Shown: piece by piece, positions 26,097 through 35,471 of the stretch
Numbering within the stretch: position 1 is the stretch's first letter
Layout: every line of letters starts with the position of its first letter
DNA from: Clostridiales bacterium
GTDB lineage: Bacteria > Bacillota > Clostridia > Peptostreptococcales > Acidaminobacteraceae
Assembly (NCBI GenBank): GCA_016342415.1
Contig: JAEIOD010000003.1
Coordinates: 186,001-250,000 of the forward strand
Reading direction: 5' to 3'
Length of the DNA: 64,000 bases
Position numbers and translations under genes: made by a program
The notes under the pieces: generated by a model
Seen by the model: the letters and a program-made list of their open reading frames with translations, nothing else
What the model was told of the DNA's origin: nothing
The model's database searches: none

Positions 26097-27125
26097 ATGA
26101 ATAAAACAAAGTTGATTTTAATGATGATTCTATTACTGACACTTGTGGCATGTGATAAACAAATAGAAAAACCTATTGTTCTCAATGTCTCAGAATCTGT
26201 TAACTATATTTATCACATGTTATCTGTTTCAGAAGTTGGTTACTCAAATGCCTATGGAGAAACATATAAATCTCTTCATAACTTAGATGATTTAGAGTAT
26301 TTAAAGTCTGTGGCATCTTTGATAACTGTTGAAGGTGGCAAACATATTGGTGAATTATATGGTAATATGATTGTTTTTCCTGCAACGTTATCGTCTTTAG
26401 ATGAAGTTACTTTATATTACAATTGTTATATTCGTATACTGAATGGAGATGTTTTTACTTTTGAAGAGCAACAGTTTATAGAGAGTTTTGTTAGAGAAAA
26501 CTCTCTTAAGAATGGTATAACTACAACTGTAGAGGATACTACTCAGCACATTAAGAACTTGCCTTATAAGGAAGAACTATTAAAGGTATCAGATATTTTT
26601 ATAAGAAATATAAACATCTATAGGGAACATGTCTACGATATTGAAAAAGACAAGATGGATCATTATATAGAAGATTTTAATACCAGTCACTCCTTCAAAG
26701 GTGTAATTAATGAGTTAGAAGATATTATGGGATTGGAGTATTTAGAAGATTCGTTTGTAATTGAACTAACCACTTCTACATCAAGTGGTCCTAACGCTAT
26801 TGATATCAGTAATACACAGGATCTGTTTTACATCATTCAACCAAGTGTCCTAAAAGAGTTTGCAACGCATGAGATGGCAATATACATACTGAAGCAAAAC
26901 AAATTATTTGATTTAAAAGATGAATTTCCAGACAAATCATTTAATGAGTTGTGGATCTACTTTGAAAGTCTTGCAGAATACTATAATGAAGAATTGTATG
27001 GGAGAAAAACACTTTCGTATTCTAACGGGTCAAGTGAAATAATTAAATTCTATAAAGAACATCATACACTTAATACCAAACAGTTGCTTTTAGAAGCGAT
27101 AAGACATTTTGAGGTATTACAGTAG
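26097..27125 (+). CDS. Lipoprotein of unknown function
   Basis: Lipobox LVAC gives an anchored Cys at residue 19. The mature protein of about 320 residues is mostly helical, with no repeats or membrane segments. A lone FATHEMAIYI near residue 258 loosely recalls a metallopeptidase helix, but there is no HExxH, so I do not call it a protease. The gene begins 38 bases after the IS right end; its promoter may have been displaced or altered by the insertion. Confidence 0.6.
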   Translation: MNKTKLILMMILLLTLVACDKQIEKPIVLNVSESVNYIYHMLSVSEVGYSNAYGETYKSLHNLDDLEYLKSVASLITVEGGKHIGELYGNMIVFPATLSSLDEVTLYYNCYIRILNGDVFTFEEQQFIESFVRENSLKNGITTTVEDTTQHIKNLPYKEELLKVSDIFIRNINIYREHVYDIEKDKMDHYIEDFNTSHSFKGVINELEDIMGLEYLEDSFVIELTTSTSSGPNAIDISNTQDLFYIIQPSVLKEFATHEMAIYILKQNKLFDLKDEFPDKSFNELWIYFESLAEYYNEELYGRKTLSYSNGSSEIIKFYKEHHTLNTKQLLLEAIRHFEVLQ

Positions 27126-27156
27126 TGATGAACAGTATTTTTATAAGGAGATGAAA

Positions 27157-27561
27157 ATGACATTAACGATGTGTGGCTATAGATGTGAATTATGTAAAGC
27201 GTATGCGCCAAATATCAAAGAAGAAGATGAAAGAAAGTTCCTGAGCCAAGTATGGAAGAAATATTATAACCTTGATATCAAAGAAGAGGATATTTACTGT
27301 GATGGGTGCAGATGCACTTGTGAGTCTGTCAAAAGAATTGATCAAAATTGTCCAGTGAGAAGTTGTGTTTTATCTAGAGCGATTGAGCATTGTGGTGAGT
27401 GTGATGACTTTCCTTGTGAAACCTTCTTTGAAAGAAAAGGTCTCTCAGTAGATGAAGCTAAAGACAAACGGAAACAAAACTTTGACCAAGAGGAATATGA
27501 TAAATACCTTTTGGCTTATGACAATCTGACGAGATTAAAAGCATATAAAAAAAATAAATAG
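27157..27561 (+). CDS. DUF3795 cysteine-rich protein
   Basis: The 134-residue protein opens with MCGYRCELCKAY and has further Cys clusters: C-D-G-C-R-C-T-C, CPVRSCVLSRAIEHCGEC and DFPCE. This is the DUF3795 pattern, a small cysteine-rich family presumed to bind zinc or another metal; the function is not known. ATG 27157 has AAGGAG six bases upstream; the frame extends back to 27109 only inside the previous gene. Confidence 0.85.
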   Translation: MTLTMCGYRCELCKAYAPNIKEEDERKFLSQVWKKYYNLDIKEEDIYCDGCRCTCESVKRIDQNCPVRSCVLSRAIEHCGECDDFPCETFFERKGLSVDEAKDKRKQNFDQEEYDKYLLAYDNLTRLKAYKKNK

Positions 27562-27695
27562 AGTTATATACGTTAAAACTTACGACTATAGTTTTATTTG
27601 TTGTCCTCATTTTTTCAATGCTGAGTTAAGTTTATAATAGTATTATAATGGCATATTTAAATATTATCATTTCAACTATGCAAAAGGAGAGTGAC

Positions 27696-28595
27696 ATGAA
27701 AACTAGCTTATCAAAAGAACATAAAATATATGACTTAGGTAATGGTTATAGTATAGAACATGTAAATTGGCAGGAGTTTTCTGTCTATTTTGCTGTTTAT
27801 CGGATTTTTGAGGACAATATGAGGTTTAGACAAGATTTTGATAAATTTTGTAATATTTTAAACTCATATGAGATATGTTATTTCATTAAAAAAGATAATA
27901 GACGAATTGGTGGTGTTCTACTGGAACCTAATTATATTAGCGGTTTGATTTTAGAACCTCCTCATAATGAGTATGACACTATTCTTTCTAAATTAATAAA
28001 GCTGTTAAGAACATGGTCGGATCCGGCTACTCCAATTGTTGCGGGTGTAATTAAACCAAATAAAATTCATTACTATCATAGACAAGGATTTAGAGGTGTA
28101 GAGTCTAGACGGTGCATGATACGACCAACGGAACAATTTGAAATGGATTGGCCAAATGACATCGCTATCATACAACCGGATGAGAGTCATCAATCAGAAA
28201 TTTTGGATTTGTTTGCTGAAGCCTTCAATGAAAACGCTGAAGAAATTGTACAAGAAAAGAAGATGTTAGACTATTATTTTGAACATGAAACCAAAGATAA
28301 TGACGTAAACAGAGCATCTTCTCTTCTCTATGATAAGAAGACGAATGAATTGATAGGTGCGTGTTTGATTTCTCTATGGGAAGATTGGCCTAATGTATTT
28401 GATGTCGCGGTTAAACCGGCTCATCAAAACAAAGGTCTTGGCACTCTGATGTTAAAAAGAGCTTTAAGTGAATTAAAAGGCCATTATCCAGTCCTAAGAT
28501 TATTTGTAACGATTGGAAACGATGCTGAAATGGTGTATCACAAAATGGGATTCTTGTCGGGTACTGAAACAACAAAAATGGTTTTAAAGGTATAA
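27696..28595 (+). CDS. Two-domain GNAT acetyltransferase
   Basis: About 299 residues. The C-terminal domain is a standard GNAT with VFDVAVKPAHQNKGLGTLML and VYHKMGF. The N-terminal 140 residues look like a second, degenerate GNAT domain (KIHYYHRQGFRG resembles its last motif). AAAAGGAG before ATG 27696 decides the start over 27648. It leads a co-oriented series of modifying-enzyme genes; the substrate is unknown. Confidence 0.85.
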   Translation: MKTSLSKEHKIYDLGNGYSIEHVNWQEFSVYFAVYRIFEDNMRFRQDFDKFCNILNSYEICYFIKKDNRRIGGVLLEPNYISGLILEPPHNEYDTILSKLIKLLRTWSDPATPIVAGVIKPNKIHYYHRQGFRGVESRRCMIRPTEQFEMDWPNDIAIIQPDESHQSEILDLFAEAFNENAEEIVQEKKMLDYYFEHETKDNDVNRASSLLYDKKTNELIGACLISLWEDWPNVFDVAVKPAHQNKGLGTLMLKRALSELKGHYPVLRLFVTIGNDAEMVYHKMGFLSGTETTKMVLKV

Positions 28596-28622
28596 GAATT
28601 TGAAATAGGAAATGGTGTTTAA

Positions 28623-29804
28623 ATGAATAAAAAAATAGAGTTATATCACTATGGTGATTGTGGTGCGTTTGATGACTACAATCCTTTTAAAGTATATGCA
28701 GGTGAAAGTATTCCAGAAGTTCTATATTTAATTGGTCGAAAGAAACCTTATACACTGACAGTAGATGACATAGTTATAAAATTGAATTGTGATAAAGAAC
28801 TTTTAAAAGAACATCTAGAGATTATGAAAAGTCTTTTGATGATTGATGAAATAGACGGTTATTACTCAACGAAATTCACAATCATTGTTGAAGATGATTT
28901 AGAGGCAATCAATGACTTTTCAAAAGATGTTTCTGATAGACTGTCAGATTCGATTATTACCAAACAAGAAGAGTTAAAGGCATTATGTACAAATTTAAGT
29001 TGTTATAATGATTTCGAAACAAATGAATTACTGTATCATGTTATAGGCTGTATGATACTAGATGGTTCTGCTATAGATGAACTTTCCAGCTATGATTATT
29101 TTAAAAGTTCAAAAGAACAAGTAGATCATCGAGATTATATCCTATTTGGATTTGAAAAAAGTGATTTGGTAGATGAATTTAGCGAAGGCATTTTATGTAG
29201 CTGTAATAATTATAGAACAGATCTCTTGTCCTTTGTTAGTTTTGGAGATGCAGCAGGTAATAGAAATGATTTCTTTAGATTTGAAAGACAAGTCATTAAA
29301 CAAATCAATCAAATGGACAGTTCAAAAAACACGAAACAAAGTTATCTAAATTTGCTTCAAAATCATCATAATGAAACGGGTTTGAAGTGTGCACATTTAA
29401 TTATGAGAATGATAAATGGTGAGGTTCATGAGAATGAGTATACAAGTGATGATGATCTATATTTAGAGTATCTTCAAAGCTTCAATTACATAAAGAAGAA
29501 GGATCGTAAATACCATATAACTGTTCCTGTATTTTTAAAAAGAGATATGAGTGTCATCGATGCAATACATGACCTTGTTATGAAGGAAGTCCTTTTGAAT
29601 TTATCAGAATCGTTTTCAAAAGCACATGAGAGGTTAGATATATCTGCAGTTAAACATGGTGTTGATATAAAAGAAATCTTGAACGAAATGTGGCATCAGA
29701 TATTTGGACATGTTAACGAAACGCTTGTTACAAAGGAACTTTTTAAAAGACCAGACTGTTTTGAAGGAGAAGGTCGATACTTGAAATGTATTGAAGTACT
29801 TTAG
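28623..29804 (+). CDS. Unrecognised protein with N-terminal winged-helix-like region
   Basis: The 393-residue protein is not a family I can name. Residues 25-80 look like a winged helix (ESIPEVLYLIGRKKPYTLTVDDIVIKL, LLKEHLEIMKSLLMIDEIDGYYST). The rest is long and helical with a second possible wing near 285-310 (YLQSFNYIKKKDRKYHITV). No metal cluster or signal peptide. A nitrilase gene starts nine bases later and a HAD gene after that, all with short gaps, so a regulator or sensor for that pair is a reasonable inference. Confidence 0.55.
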   Translation: MNKKIELYHYGDCGAFDDYNPFKVYAGESIPEVLYLIGRKKPYTLTVDDIVIKLNCDKELLKEHLEIMKSLLMIDEIDGYYSTKFTIIVEDDLEAINDFSKDVSDRLSDSIITKQEELKALCTNLSCYNDFETNELLYHVIGCMILDGSAIDELSSYDYFKSSKEQVDHRDYILFGFEKSDLVDEFSEGILCSCNNYRTDLLSFVSFGDAAGNRNDFFRFERQVIKQINQMDSSKNTKQSYLNLLQNHHNETGLKCAHLIMRMINGEVHENEYTSDDDLYLEYLQSFNYIKKKDRKYHITVPVFLKRDMSVIDAIHDLVMKEVLLNLSESFSKAHERLDISAVKHGVDIKEILNEMWHQIFGHVNETLVTKELFKRPDCFEGEGRYLKCIEVL

Positions 29805-29813
29805 GAGCAGAAC

Positions 29814-30536
29814 ATGAAAATAGGATTGGTTTCATCGTTGATGAAAGATAACGATATGTTACATCAAGTAGAAGTAATGAAAAACTGTCTAAAACACTCT
29901 AAAGATTATGATTTACTCTGTTTTGGGGAAAGTTTCTTACAGGGCTTTGAAGGTTTAACTTGGGATTATAAAGAAGATATTAAAAGAGCAATTGATGTAA
30001 AAGGTCCTTTAATGGACACTCTAAAAGGACTTACGAAAATATATAACTGTGGGATCTCTTTTGGTTTTATTGAAAAAGAGAATCATAAACTTTTTAGTTC
30101 GAATATCGTCATAAACAATAATGGTGATGTAGTTGATTTGTTTCGCAGAGTATCAAAAGGGTGGAAAGAATCCATTGCTACCAAAGACTATTTAGAAGGT
30201 ACTGGTTTTCATACGTTTACTTATAAGGATAAGGTATATGCTACTGCTATATGTGGTGATGTATGGGATGATACTTTTTTAGAAGAATTATTAGAATTAA
30301 GAATAGACGCACTACTTTGGCCGTTGTATATCGACTTTTCTATGACAGCATGGCATCAACAATATTTAGATGAATACTTGGAAAGAACAAGTGTCTTACC
30401 TTATGATGTCTACATGATCAATAGCTTTGTAGAGGATGATAATAGATCAAACGGTGGGTGTTATGTTTTCAGAAACGGACAAGTCATAGGTGAATTATCT
30501 ATGGGGAAAATGGGTGTATTAACAGTTGAGGTTTAA
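29814..30536 (+). CDS. Carbon-nitrogen hydrolase (nitrilase superfamily)
   Basis: The nitrilase Glu-Lys-Cys triad is visible: E39 in CFGESF, the Lys of RRVSKGW and the Cys of ICGDVW. The family hydrolyses amides, nitriles or N-carbamoyl compounds. At 240 residues it is compact but complete. TAGGAGC precedes the ATG, nine bases after the preceding stop. Together with the downstream HAD phosphatase it may process one small amide or phosphorylated metabolite; that is inference. Confidence 0.82.
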   Translation: MKIGLVSSLMKDNDMLHQVEVMKNCLKHSKDYDLLCFGESFLQGFEGLTWDYKEDIKRAIDVKGPLMDTLKGLTKIYNCGISFGFIEKENHKLFSSNIVINNNGDVVDLFRRVSKGWKESIATKDYLEGTGFHTFTYKDKVYATAICGDVWDDTFLEELLELRIDALLWPLYIDFSMTAWHQQYLDEYLERTSVLPYDVYMINSFVEDDNRSNGGCYVFRNGQVIGELSMGKMGVLTVEV

Positions 30537-30557
30537 TACTAGAAATAGAGGTCGCTG

Positions 30558-31238
30558 ATGTTAAAAGATATTGAAGTTGTTTTTTTTGACCTGTTTTATA
30601 CGTTGATTGTGCCAAAGTACAAGTTAAGCACAAATGAATACGATGTGGTTGGTCTTTCTAAAGAAGACTGGGAAGAAATAGCTGAAGATGAAATGTTATA
30701 TAGTGATCGTGCAACAGGTAGAGTTACTGATCCTAAACAAATCATATTAGAGATGATAGAAAAAGCAGAGTTGGATCTAACCGATAATGTGATAGAAAAC
30801 TTAATGCATATAAGAAAAAAACGATTTAAAGATGCTTTAATAGGTGTGGATGAAGACATTATAGAGGTTCTTAAAAAAATAAAAGAAGCAGGAATCAAAC
30901 TGTGTTTGATAAGCAATGCAGATATTATTGATGTGATGTATTGGAAAGCATCACCATTATGTCAGCTATTTGATGACGTTGTTTTTTCTTATGAAGTCGG
31001 TTGTGTAAAACCAGATGCAGAGATATATGAAATAGCCTTAAATAAGATGAATACAATATCAGAAAAGTGTTTATTTGTTGGTGATGGTGGTTCTGATGAG
31101 TTAAAGGGTGCTAAGCAACTTGGTATCACAACGGCAATGGCAAAACAGTTTATAGAAAGAGATGAACTCAAGAATTCTGAAGATGTAGATTATGTTATTA
31201 ATAAGTTTTCAGACCTTTGTCATCTGCTAAAAATATAG
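30558..31238 (+). CDS. HAD-superfamily hydrolase
   Basis: Motif I reads FFDLFYTL, with the nucleophile Asp but Phe in place of the usual acid/base Asp two residues later. Motif II is CLISNAD, motif III the Lys of CVKPDAE and motif IV VGDGGSDELKGA. The D-x-F/Y-x-T form is typical of 2-haloacid dehalogenase-like members, so classical phosphatase chemistry is less certain. A helical cap lies between motifs I and II. It ends the three-gene unit starting at 28623. Confidence 0.85.
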   Translation: MLKDIEVVFFDLFYTLIVPKYKLSTNEYDVVGLSKEDWEEIAEDEMLYSDRATGRVTDPKQIILEMIEKAELDLTDNVIENLMHIRKKRFKDALIGVDEDIIEVLKKIKEAGIKLCLISNADIIDVMYWKASPLCQLFDDVVFSYEVGCVKPDAEIYEIALNKMNTISEKCLFVGDGGSDELKGAKQLGITTAMAKQFIERDELKNSEDVDYVINKFSDLCHLLKI

Positions 31239-31362
31239 TAAATATTTTAGAAAAGGATTGAGTATAACTATTTAAAAAGGCTGTTAGGTGAAATAACCTA
31301 ATAAAATGATATTAAGGCCAATCAAAATATTAATCGAAAATTACTGAAAAGAGGACTTAATT

Positions 31363-31875
31363 ATGTTGATGGTTAAAGCAAAGATTGAAGATTTAGGACA
31401 AATAGAGAAACTTTATGGTGACTGTACGGATTATTTGAATCAGAACGAAATATACCAATGGGATGACAAGTATCCGAATAGTGAAATGTACAAAATATGT
31501 ATAGAGGATGAAGAGTTGTTTCTCTTCATTGAAAATAAGAAAATAGTCGGTTCGGTGGTTTTAGATGAATTTCAAAGTGACGAATGGTCATCACTTAACT
31601 GGGGATACAATGAGGGGGCACAGCTGGTTATTCATGCATTGGCTATAGATCCGGTTTTTCAAGGAAACGGGTACGGTCAAAAGGCTTTAGAGCTGTGTGA
31701 GGAGTATGCAATCAAAGCAAACTATAATTTGATGAGACTGGATGCATTCTCTGAAAATCAGGTTGCTCTGAAATTATATGAAAAAAATGGTTATAGAAAA
31801 GTGGGAACAGTTGTTTTTGATTCTAAACCAGTAAACCATCAGAATTATCATTGTTATGAAAAGAAACTGAAATAA
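31363..31875 (+). CDS. GNAT-family N-acetyltransferase
   Basis: The 170-residue single-domain enzyme carries LVIHALAIDPVFQGNGYGQKALELCEEYA, with QGNGYG as the CoA loop, and ALKLYEKNGYRKVGTV at the C-terminus. Aromatic and acidic residues upstream (WDDKYPNSE) presumably shape the acceptor pocket. GAGGAC precedes the ATG. A 150-base gap follows before the kinase gene. Confidence 0.88.
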   Translation: MLMVKAKIEDLGQIEKLYGDCTDYLNQNEIYQWDDKYPNSEMYKICIEDEELFLFIENKKIVGSVVLDEFQSDEWSSLNWGYNEGAQLVIHALAIDPVFQGNGYGQKALELCEEYAIKANYNLMRLDAFSENQVALKLYEKNGYRKVGTVVFDSKPVNHQNYHCYEKKLK

Positions 31876-32028
31876 ACTAATTATAAGGATTTGCATCTGA
31901 ACACGTATCAGCTAACATGCGATTTGCAGCATATTCATTTGAAATTAGGTACATGAATGGATTAAGCATGGTTATGACAATGAAACTTAGTTTGAAAGAG
32001 GATAAGATGCAAATATAGGGTGGGTTAG

Positions 32029-33003
32029 ATGAATAAGATACCAGAACTATTTAAACAACTTAATCTTGGTGAAGTGATACAAGAACCGTTAAGAGTGACA
32101 GGTGGTCTACTTCATCATATGTATAAAGTAAGTGTTAAGGATAAAGAGTATGCAGTAAAAGTTTTAAACCCGATTATCATGAAAAGGAAACCTGCCATGG
32201 GACATTACATATTTTCTGAAGCTTTTGCAAGACATGCTTATAAAAGCGGTATAAAATCAGTCCATGCTTTAAAGTTTAATGATAAAGTGGTTCAACAATG
32301 TTGTAATCAACACTATCTTGTTTTTCCGTGGATTGAAGGTAAAACATTACATAAAGAGCATATTGATCAATCGATATGCAAAAAAATTGGAACCTTATTG
32401 GCAAAATTACATAATTTGAATTTTGAAGAAGTAAATGAGAATGGGACTTCTATTGATTCAATAGATTGGGATCAATATATCCCTTTAGCGTCTAAGACCA
32501 TTTGGTTTGATGAATTTAATTCAAGTTTAGAAAAGATTAAGATGATAGAAAAAAAAGCCATTAATGCTTTAAGGAACAACCGGAGTAATGTAATCGGTCA
32601 TAGAGATTTAGATCCTAAAAACATTATGTGGCAAGGTGATATGGAACCTGTAGTAATTGACTGGGAATCTGCTGGTCCCGTCAATGCAGGTTTGGAGCTT
32701 CTAAACGTTGCTTTGGATTGGTCTGGTGGCGGTCAAAGTAAATTAGAGTTTCAAAGTGTTTTACAAGCTTATAGCGAGACAAAGGAGATTGATTTATACG
32801 AAGTCATAGATGTTATATATGCAATAAATGATGGTAAGCTAAAATGGCTTGATTATAATATAAAGAGATCTTTAGGCATTGAAAGTTCCAACGAAGAAGA
32901 ACAACTCTTAGGTACAAAAGAGGTTATCTCGACTCTAAAAGATATTATGACATATGTTGAACAAATACCCTACATTGAGGTGTATATAGAAGAGTTGCTT
33001 TAA
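32029..33003 (+). CDS. Aminoglycoside-phosphotransferase-like small-molecule kinase
   Basis: The APH fold is shown by the catalytic loop HRDLDPKNIMW and the metal site VIDWESAG (DWE in place of DFG). An N-terminal lobe carries the ATP-site Lys (YAVKVLNP). The family phosphorylates antibiotics, choline, homoserine and other hydroxyl compounds, so resistance should not be assumed. Length, about 324 residues, is normal. GGGTGGG precedes the ATG; the next GNAT gene starts 27 bases on. Confidence 0.82.
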   Translation: MNKIPELFKQLNLGEVIQEPLRVTGGLLHHMYKVSVKDKEYAVKVLNPIIMKRKPAMGHYIFSEAFARHAYKSGIKSVHALKFNDKVVQQCCNQHYLVFPWIEGKTLHKEHIDQSICKKIGTLLAKLHNLNFEEVNENGTSIDSIDWDQYIPLASKTIWFDEFNSSLEKIKMIEKKAINALRNNRSNVIGHRDLDPKNIMWQGDMEPVVIDWESAGPVNAGLELLNVALDWSGGGQSKLEFQSVLQAYSETKEIDLYEVIDVIYAINDGKLKWLDYNIKRSLGIESSNEEEQLLGTKEVISTLKDIMTYVEQIPYIEVYIEELL

Positions 33004-33030
33004 TAAGAACAATATTTCAAGGAGTATTAT

Positions 33031-33570
33031 ATGAATGTATACTATGAAGCATTTAACCATGATATTGAGGACATGATACAATTCATGACTTCAGATACAT
33101 GGACATACCATGCCACACCAAATTCAAAACCTGAAAGAATTAGAGCGGCATATGACGACGATTACTACGATAATGAAGGTACTAAAACTTTTTGGGTCAA
33201 ATCAGATGAAAACAACATAGTTGGCTTTGTAAGAATATATGATTTGGATGATGGCACACCTCTGTTTGATGTTAGAATTTCAAGTGTTCATAAGGGTAAG
33301 GGTTTGGGTGTCAAAACTGTTAAATGGATGGTGGATTATGTTTTTAATACATACTCTGATATTGATAGGATAGAAGGCGATACAAGACAAGATAACTTTG
33401 CTATGAGATGTGTTTTTATGAAATGTGGTTTTGTTAAAGAATCTCATTATAGAAAAGCATGGACATGTAGAAATGGAGATGTCTATGATGCGATTGGTTA
33501 TGGTATCACTAGAGAAGATTGGAATAATAATGAGATAACACCACTAAATTGGCATGATTTTAAGTGTTGA
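33031..33570 (+). CDS. GNAT-family N-acetyltransferase, RimJ/RimL-like
   Basis: 179 residues. FDVRISSVHKGKGLGVKTVKWMVDYVF gives the CoA-binding strand and loop, and NFAMRCVFMKCGFVKESHYRKAW the C-terminal RimJ/RimL-like motif. The YDAIGYGITREDW ending is usual for this subgroup. Preceded by AAGGAG. It belongs to the dense + strand series of modifying enzymes. Confidence 0.87.
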   Translation: MNVYYEAFNHDIEDMIQFMTSDTWTYHATPNSKPERIRAAYDDDYYDNEGTKTFWVKSDENNIVGFVRIYDLDDGTPLFDVRISSVHKGKGLGVKTVKWMVDYVFNTYSDIDRIEGDTRQDNFAMRCVFMKCGFVKESHYRKAWTCRNGDVYDAIGYGITREDWNNNEITPLNWHDFKC

Positions 33571-33610
33571 TAGTATTAACACTTAAGAGTATATAGAGAA
33601 AGAGGTCATT

Positions 33611-34093
33611 ATGAGGATTAGAAGAGGTAGTGTTTCAGAACTTGAGACCTTGTGGAATCATAGTTGTTCCAATACATATCACTATTTTATCAAAGGAATG
33701 ACAAATAAAACAATAGAGTTTTGGACCGTTGAAAATATTTCGAATGAACTCATTGGTGAACTCTATATTTTTTGGGATTCAGAAGATAAAGATGAAGCTG
33801 ATGGCATAAATAGAGCTTATTTATATGCACTAAGAATTCATAAGGATTATCAAGGGAAAGGGCTTTCGAGTCAACTCATGAATACAGTATTAAACCGAGT
33901 TAAAGAAAAAGGCTTTTCTGAAGTAACTGTTGGCATAGATAATGACCATTATGAGAAATTACATGCTATGTATACTGGTTGGGGATTTAAGGAATTTATT
34001 AAGAAACAAGATTGCGATTTTCATTACCGCGATATGGATAATAAGCCGGTTGTTTATGAAAAACCAATTGAATTGTATTTAAAACAAGTTTAG
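33611..34093 (+). CDS. GNAT-family N-acetyltransferase
   Basis: 160 residues. The core reads AYLYALRIHKDYQGKGLSSQLMNTVL, with QGKGLS as CoA loop, and the end MYTGWGFKEFIKKQ. The inserted acidic segment before the core (SEDKDEADGIN) is unusual. AGAGG precedes the ATG. The next gene starts eight bases after its stop. Confidence 0.86.
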   Translation: MRIRRGSVSELETLWNHSCSNTYHYFIKGMTNKTIEFWTVENISNELIGELYIFWDSEDKDEADGINRAYLYALRIHKDYQGKGLSSQLMNTVLNRVKEKGFSEVTVGIDNDHYEKLHAMYTGWGFKEFIKKQDCDFHYRDMDNKPVVYEKPIELYLKQV

Positions 34094-34101
34094 GAGAACA
34101 G

Positions 34102-34608
34102 ATGGAAACAATAAATAGTAAAAAAGGTCATATCATTTTATTGAACGGAACATCGAGTTCGGGAAAATCGACGATGGCAAAAGAAATTATTAAAGAATTA
34201 CCAGAGTATTTCCACTTGAGTGTTGATGAGTATGCTTACTTCATTGACTTAATGGAAGCAAGAGACGACAAAAGGCTGATACCAGTAGAGACTTATCACT
34301 ATTTTCATAGAAATATTGCTATGTTTTCAGATAGCGGTGTAAGTGTTGTTGTTGATACATTGTTTGATTGCGAGGAGTCTAGAAAAGATTTCTTTGATGT
34401 CTTGAAGGGTTATCCTGTTTTACAGGTGGGTCTTCACTGTCCTGAGGAAGTTCTAGTTCTTAGAGAAGTAGAAAGAGGAGATAGACGTATTGGAAATGCA
34501 AAGGGTCAAATCAATATAGTTCATAAGAATATGTATTATGATTTATCAATAGATACACATCAGGATGATAAATTGATAAATGCAAAGAAGATCATAAATT
34601 TAATATAG
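34102..34608 (+). CDS. Chloramphenicol-phosphotransferase-like P-loop kinase
   Basis: Walker A is NGTSSSGKST near residues 15-24, and LSVDEYAYF supplies the acidic residue that in this family contacts the acceptor. QVGLHCPEEVLVLREVERGDRRIGNAKGQ and the later VHKNMYYDLSIDT closely follow the chloramphenicol 3-O-phosphotransferase pattern. Whether it acts on chloramphenicol is unknown; many relatives are uncharacterised. It is translated close behind the GNAT gene and nine bases ahead of an APH-like kinase. Confidence 0.85.
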   Translation: METINSKKGHIILLNGTSSSGKSTMAKEIIKELPEYFHLSVDEYAYFIDLMEARDDKRLIPVETYHYFHRNIAMFSDSGVSVVVDTLFDCEESRKDFFDVLKGYPVLQVGLHCPEEVLVLREVERGDRRIGNAKGQINIVHKNMYYDLSIDTHQDDKLINAKKIINLI

Positions 34609-34617
34609 GAGACAATA

Positions 34618-35460
34618 ATGATAAAGATTGGTGAAGGTGAAACATCAGAGGTTTATAGAATTGAAGGAGGAAAAGTCCTTAAACTGTTTAGAGAAGACAT
34701 GTTTGATCAAGAAGACTTTTTTTTAGAGTATCATACAGCGAAGCATTTAGGAGATACAACTGAATTTGCTCCGAAAGTGTATGACCAGGTAACGGTTAAC
34801 TCAAGACGAGGATATACCATGGAAGAAGTTGATGGCATGCTTTTTCAAGATGAAATTGAAGACAATAAGGATAGACTAAGATACTATGCCAACCTATTAG
34901 GACAAATGCATAGGCAACTTCATGATAAAAAAGTCACACCAGAACTTTGTGAGTTAAATGATTGTAAAACGTTTTTTAGAAGTTTTTTAAACAGAAACAC
35001 ATGTTTTTCAAAAGATATAAACTCTTGGCTATTGGAATTGCTGGAGAATATTCCTTCAAAACAATCATTGTTACATGGTGATTTTATGCCTTACAATATG
35101 ATGATTAAAAATGGGAAGTTACAAGTCTTGGATTGGGCAGAACCTTCATTGGGTCCAGCCGTTTTCGATATAGCACGTACCATTAATTTTATTGTTGATA
35201 CTACAGATTACCCGACATCAGTGATGACAAAGAATGCTGTTTTATTTACTCAATACTACTTAAAAGGTTATTATAAAGATGAAACTATTGATAAAGAGAT
35301 TATACATAAGGGGTTGTTATTAAATGCTGCAACAGAAGTTGCCTGGGCAGAAAGAAGCAATCAGAGTGATGAGTATTCAGAGTATCTGAAAATGTTTATT
35401 CTAGATAATTATCATTCAGAAGATATTGTTTATATGGAAGCAATTAAAAATATAAAATGA
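34618..35460 (+). CDS. Aminoglycoside-phosphotransferase-like kinase
   Basis: 280 residues. It opens with a compact Gly-rich loop (IGEGETSEVYRI) and an ATP-site Lys in KVLKLF. The catalytic loop is LLHGDFMPYNMMI and the metal site VLDWAEPSLGP. The family phosphorylates small hydroxyl compounds. Its stop overlaps an upstream in-frame ATG of the Nudix gene (ATGA at 35457-35460), so translation may be coupled. Confidence 0.83.
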   Translation: MIKIGEGETSEVYRIEGGKVLKLFREDMFDQEDFFLEYHTAKHLGDTTEFAPKVYDQVTVNSRRGYTMEEVDGMLFQDEIEDNKDRLRYYANLLGQMHRQLHDKKVTPELCELNDCKTFFRSFLNRNTCFSKDINSWLLELLENIPSKQSLLHGDFMPYNMMIKNGKLQVLDWAEPSLGPAVFDIARTINFIVDTTDYPTSVMTKNAVLFTQYYLKGYYKDETIDKEIIHKGLLLNAATEVAWAERSNQSDEYSEYLKMFILDNYHSEDIVYMEAIKNIK

Positions 35461-35471
35461 ATGGAGTCATT

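Noticed and set aside
30596-30916. 106-residue minus-strand frame inside the HAD gene
   Set aside because: Shadow of a well-supported + strand gene with all HAD motifs; no start signal.
31917-32018. 33-residue open frame starting at ATG 31917
   Set aside because: The translation looks protein-like but there is no ribosome site and no recognisable domain. It may be a gene fragment, but I cannot support a call.
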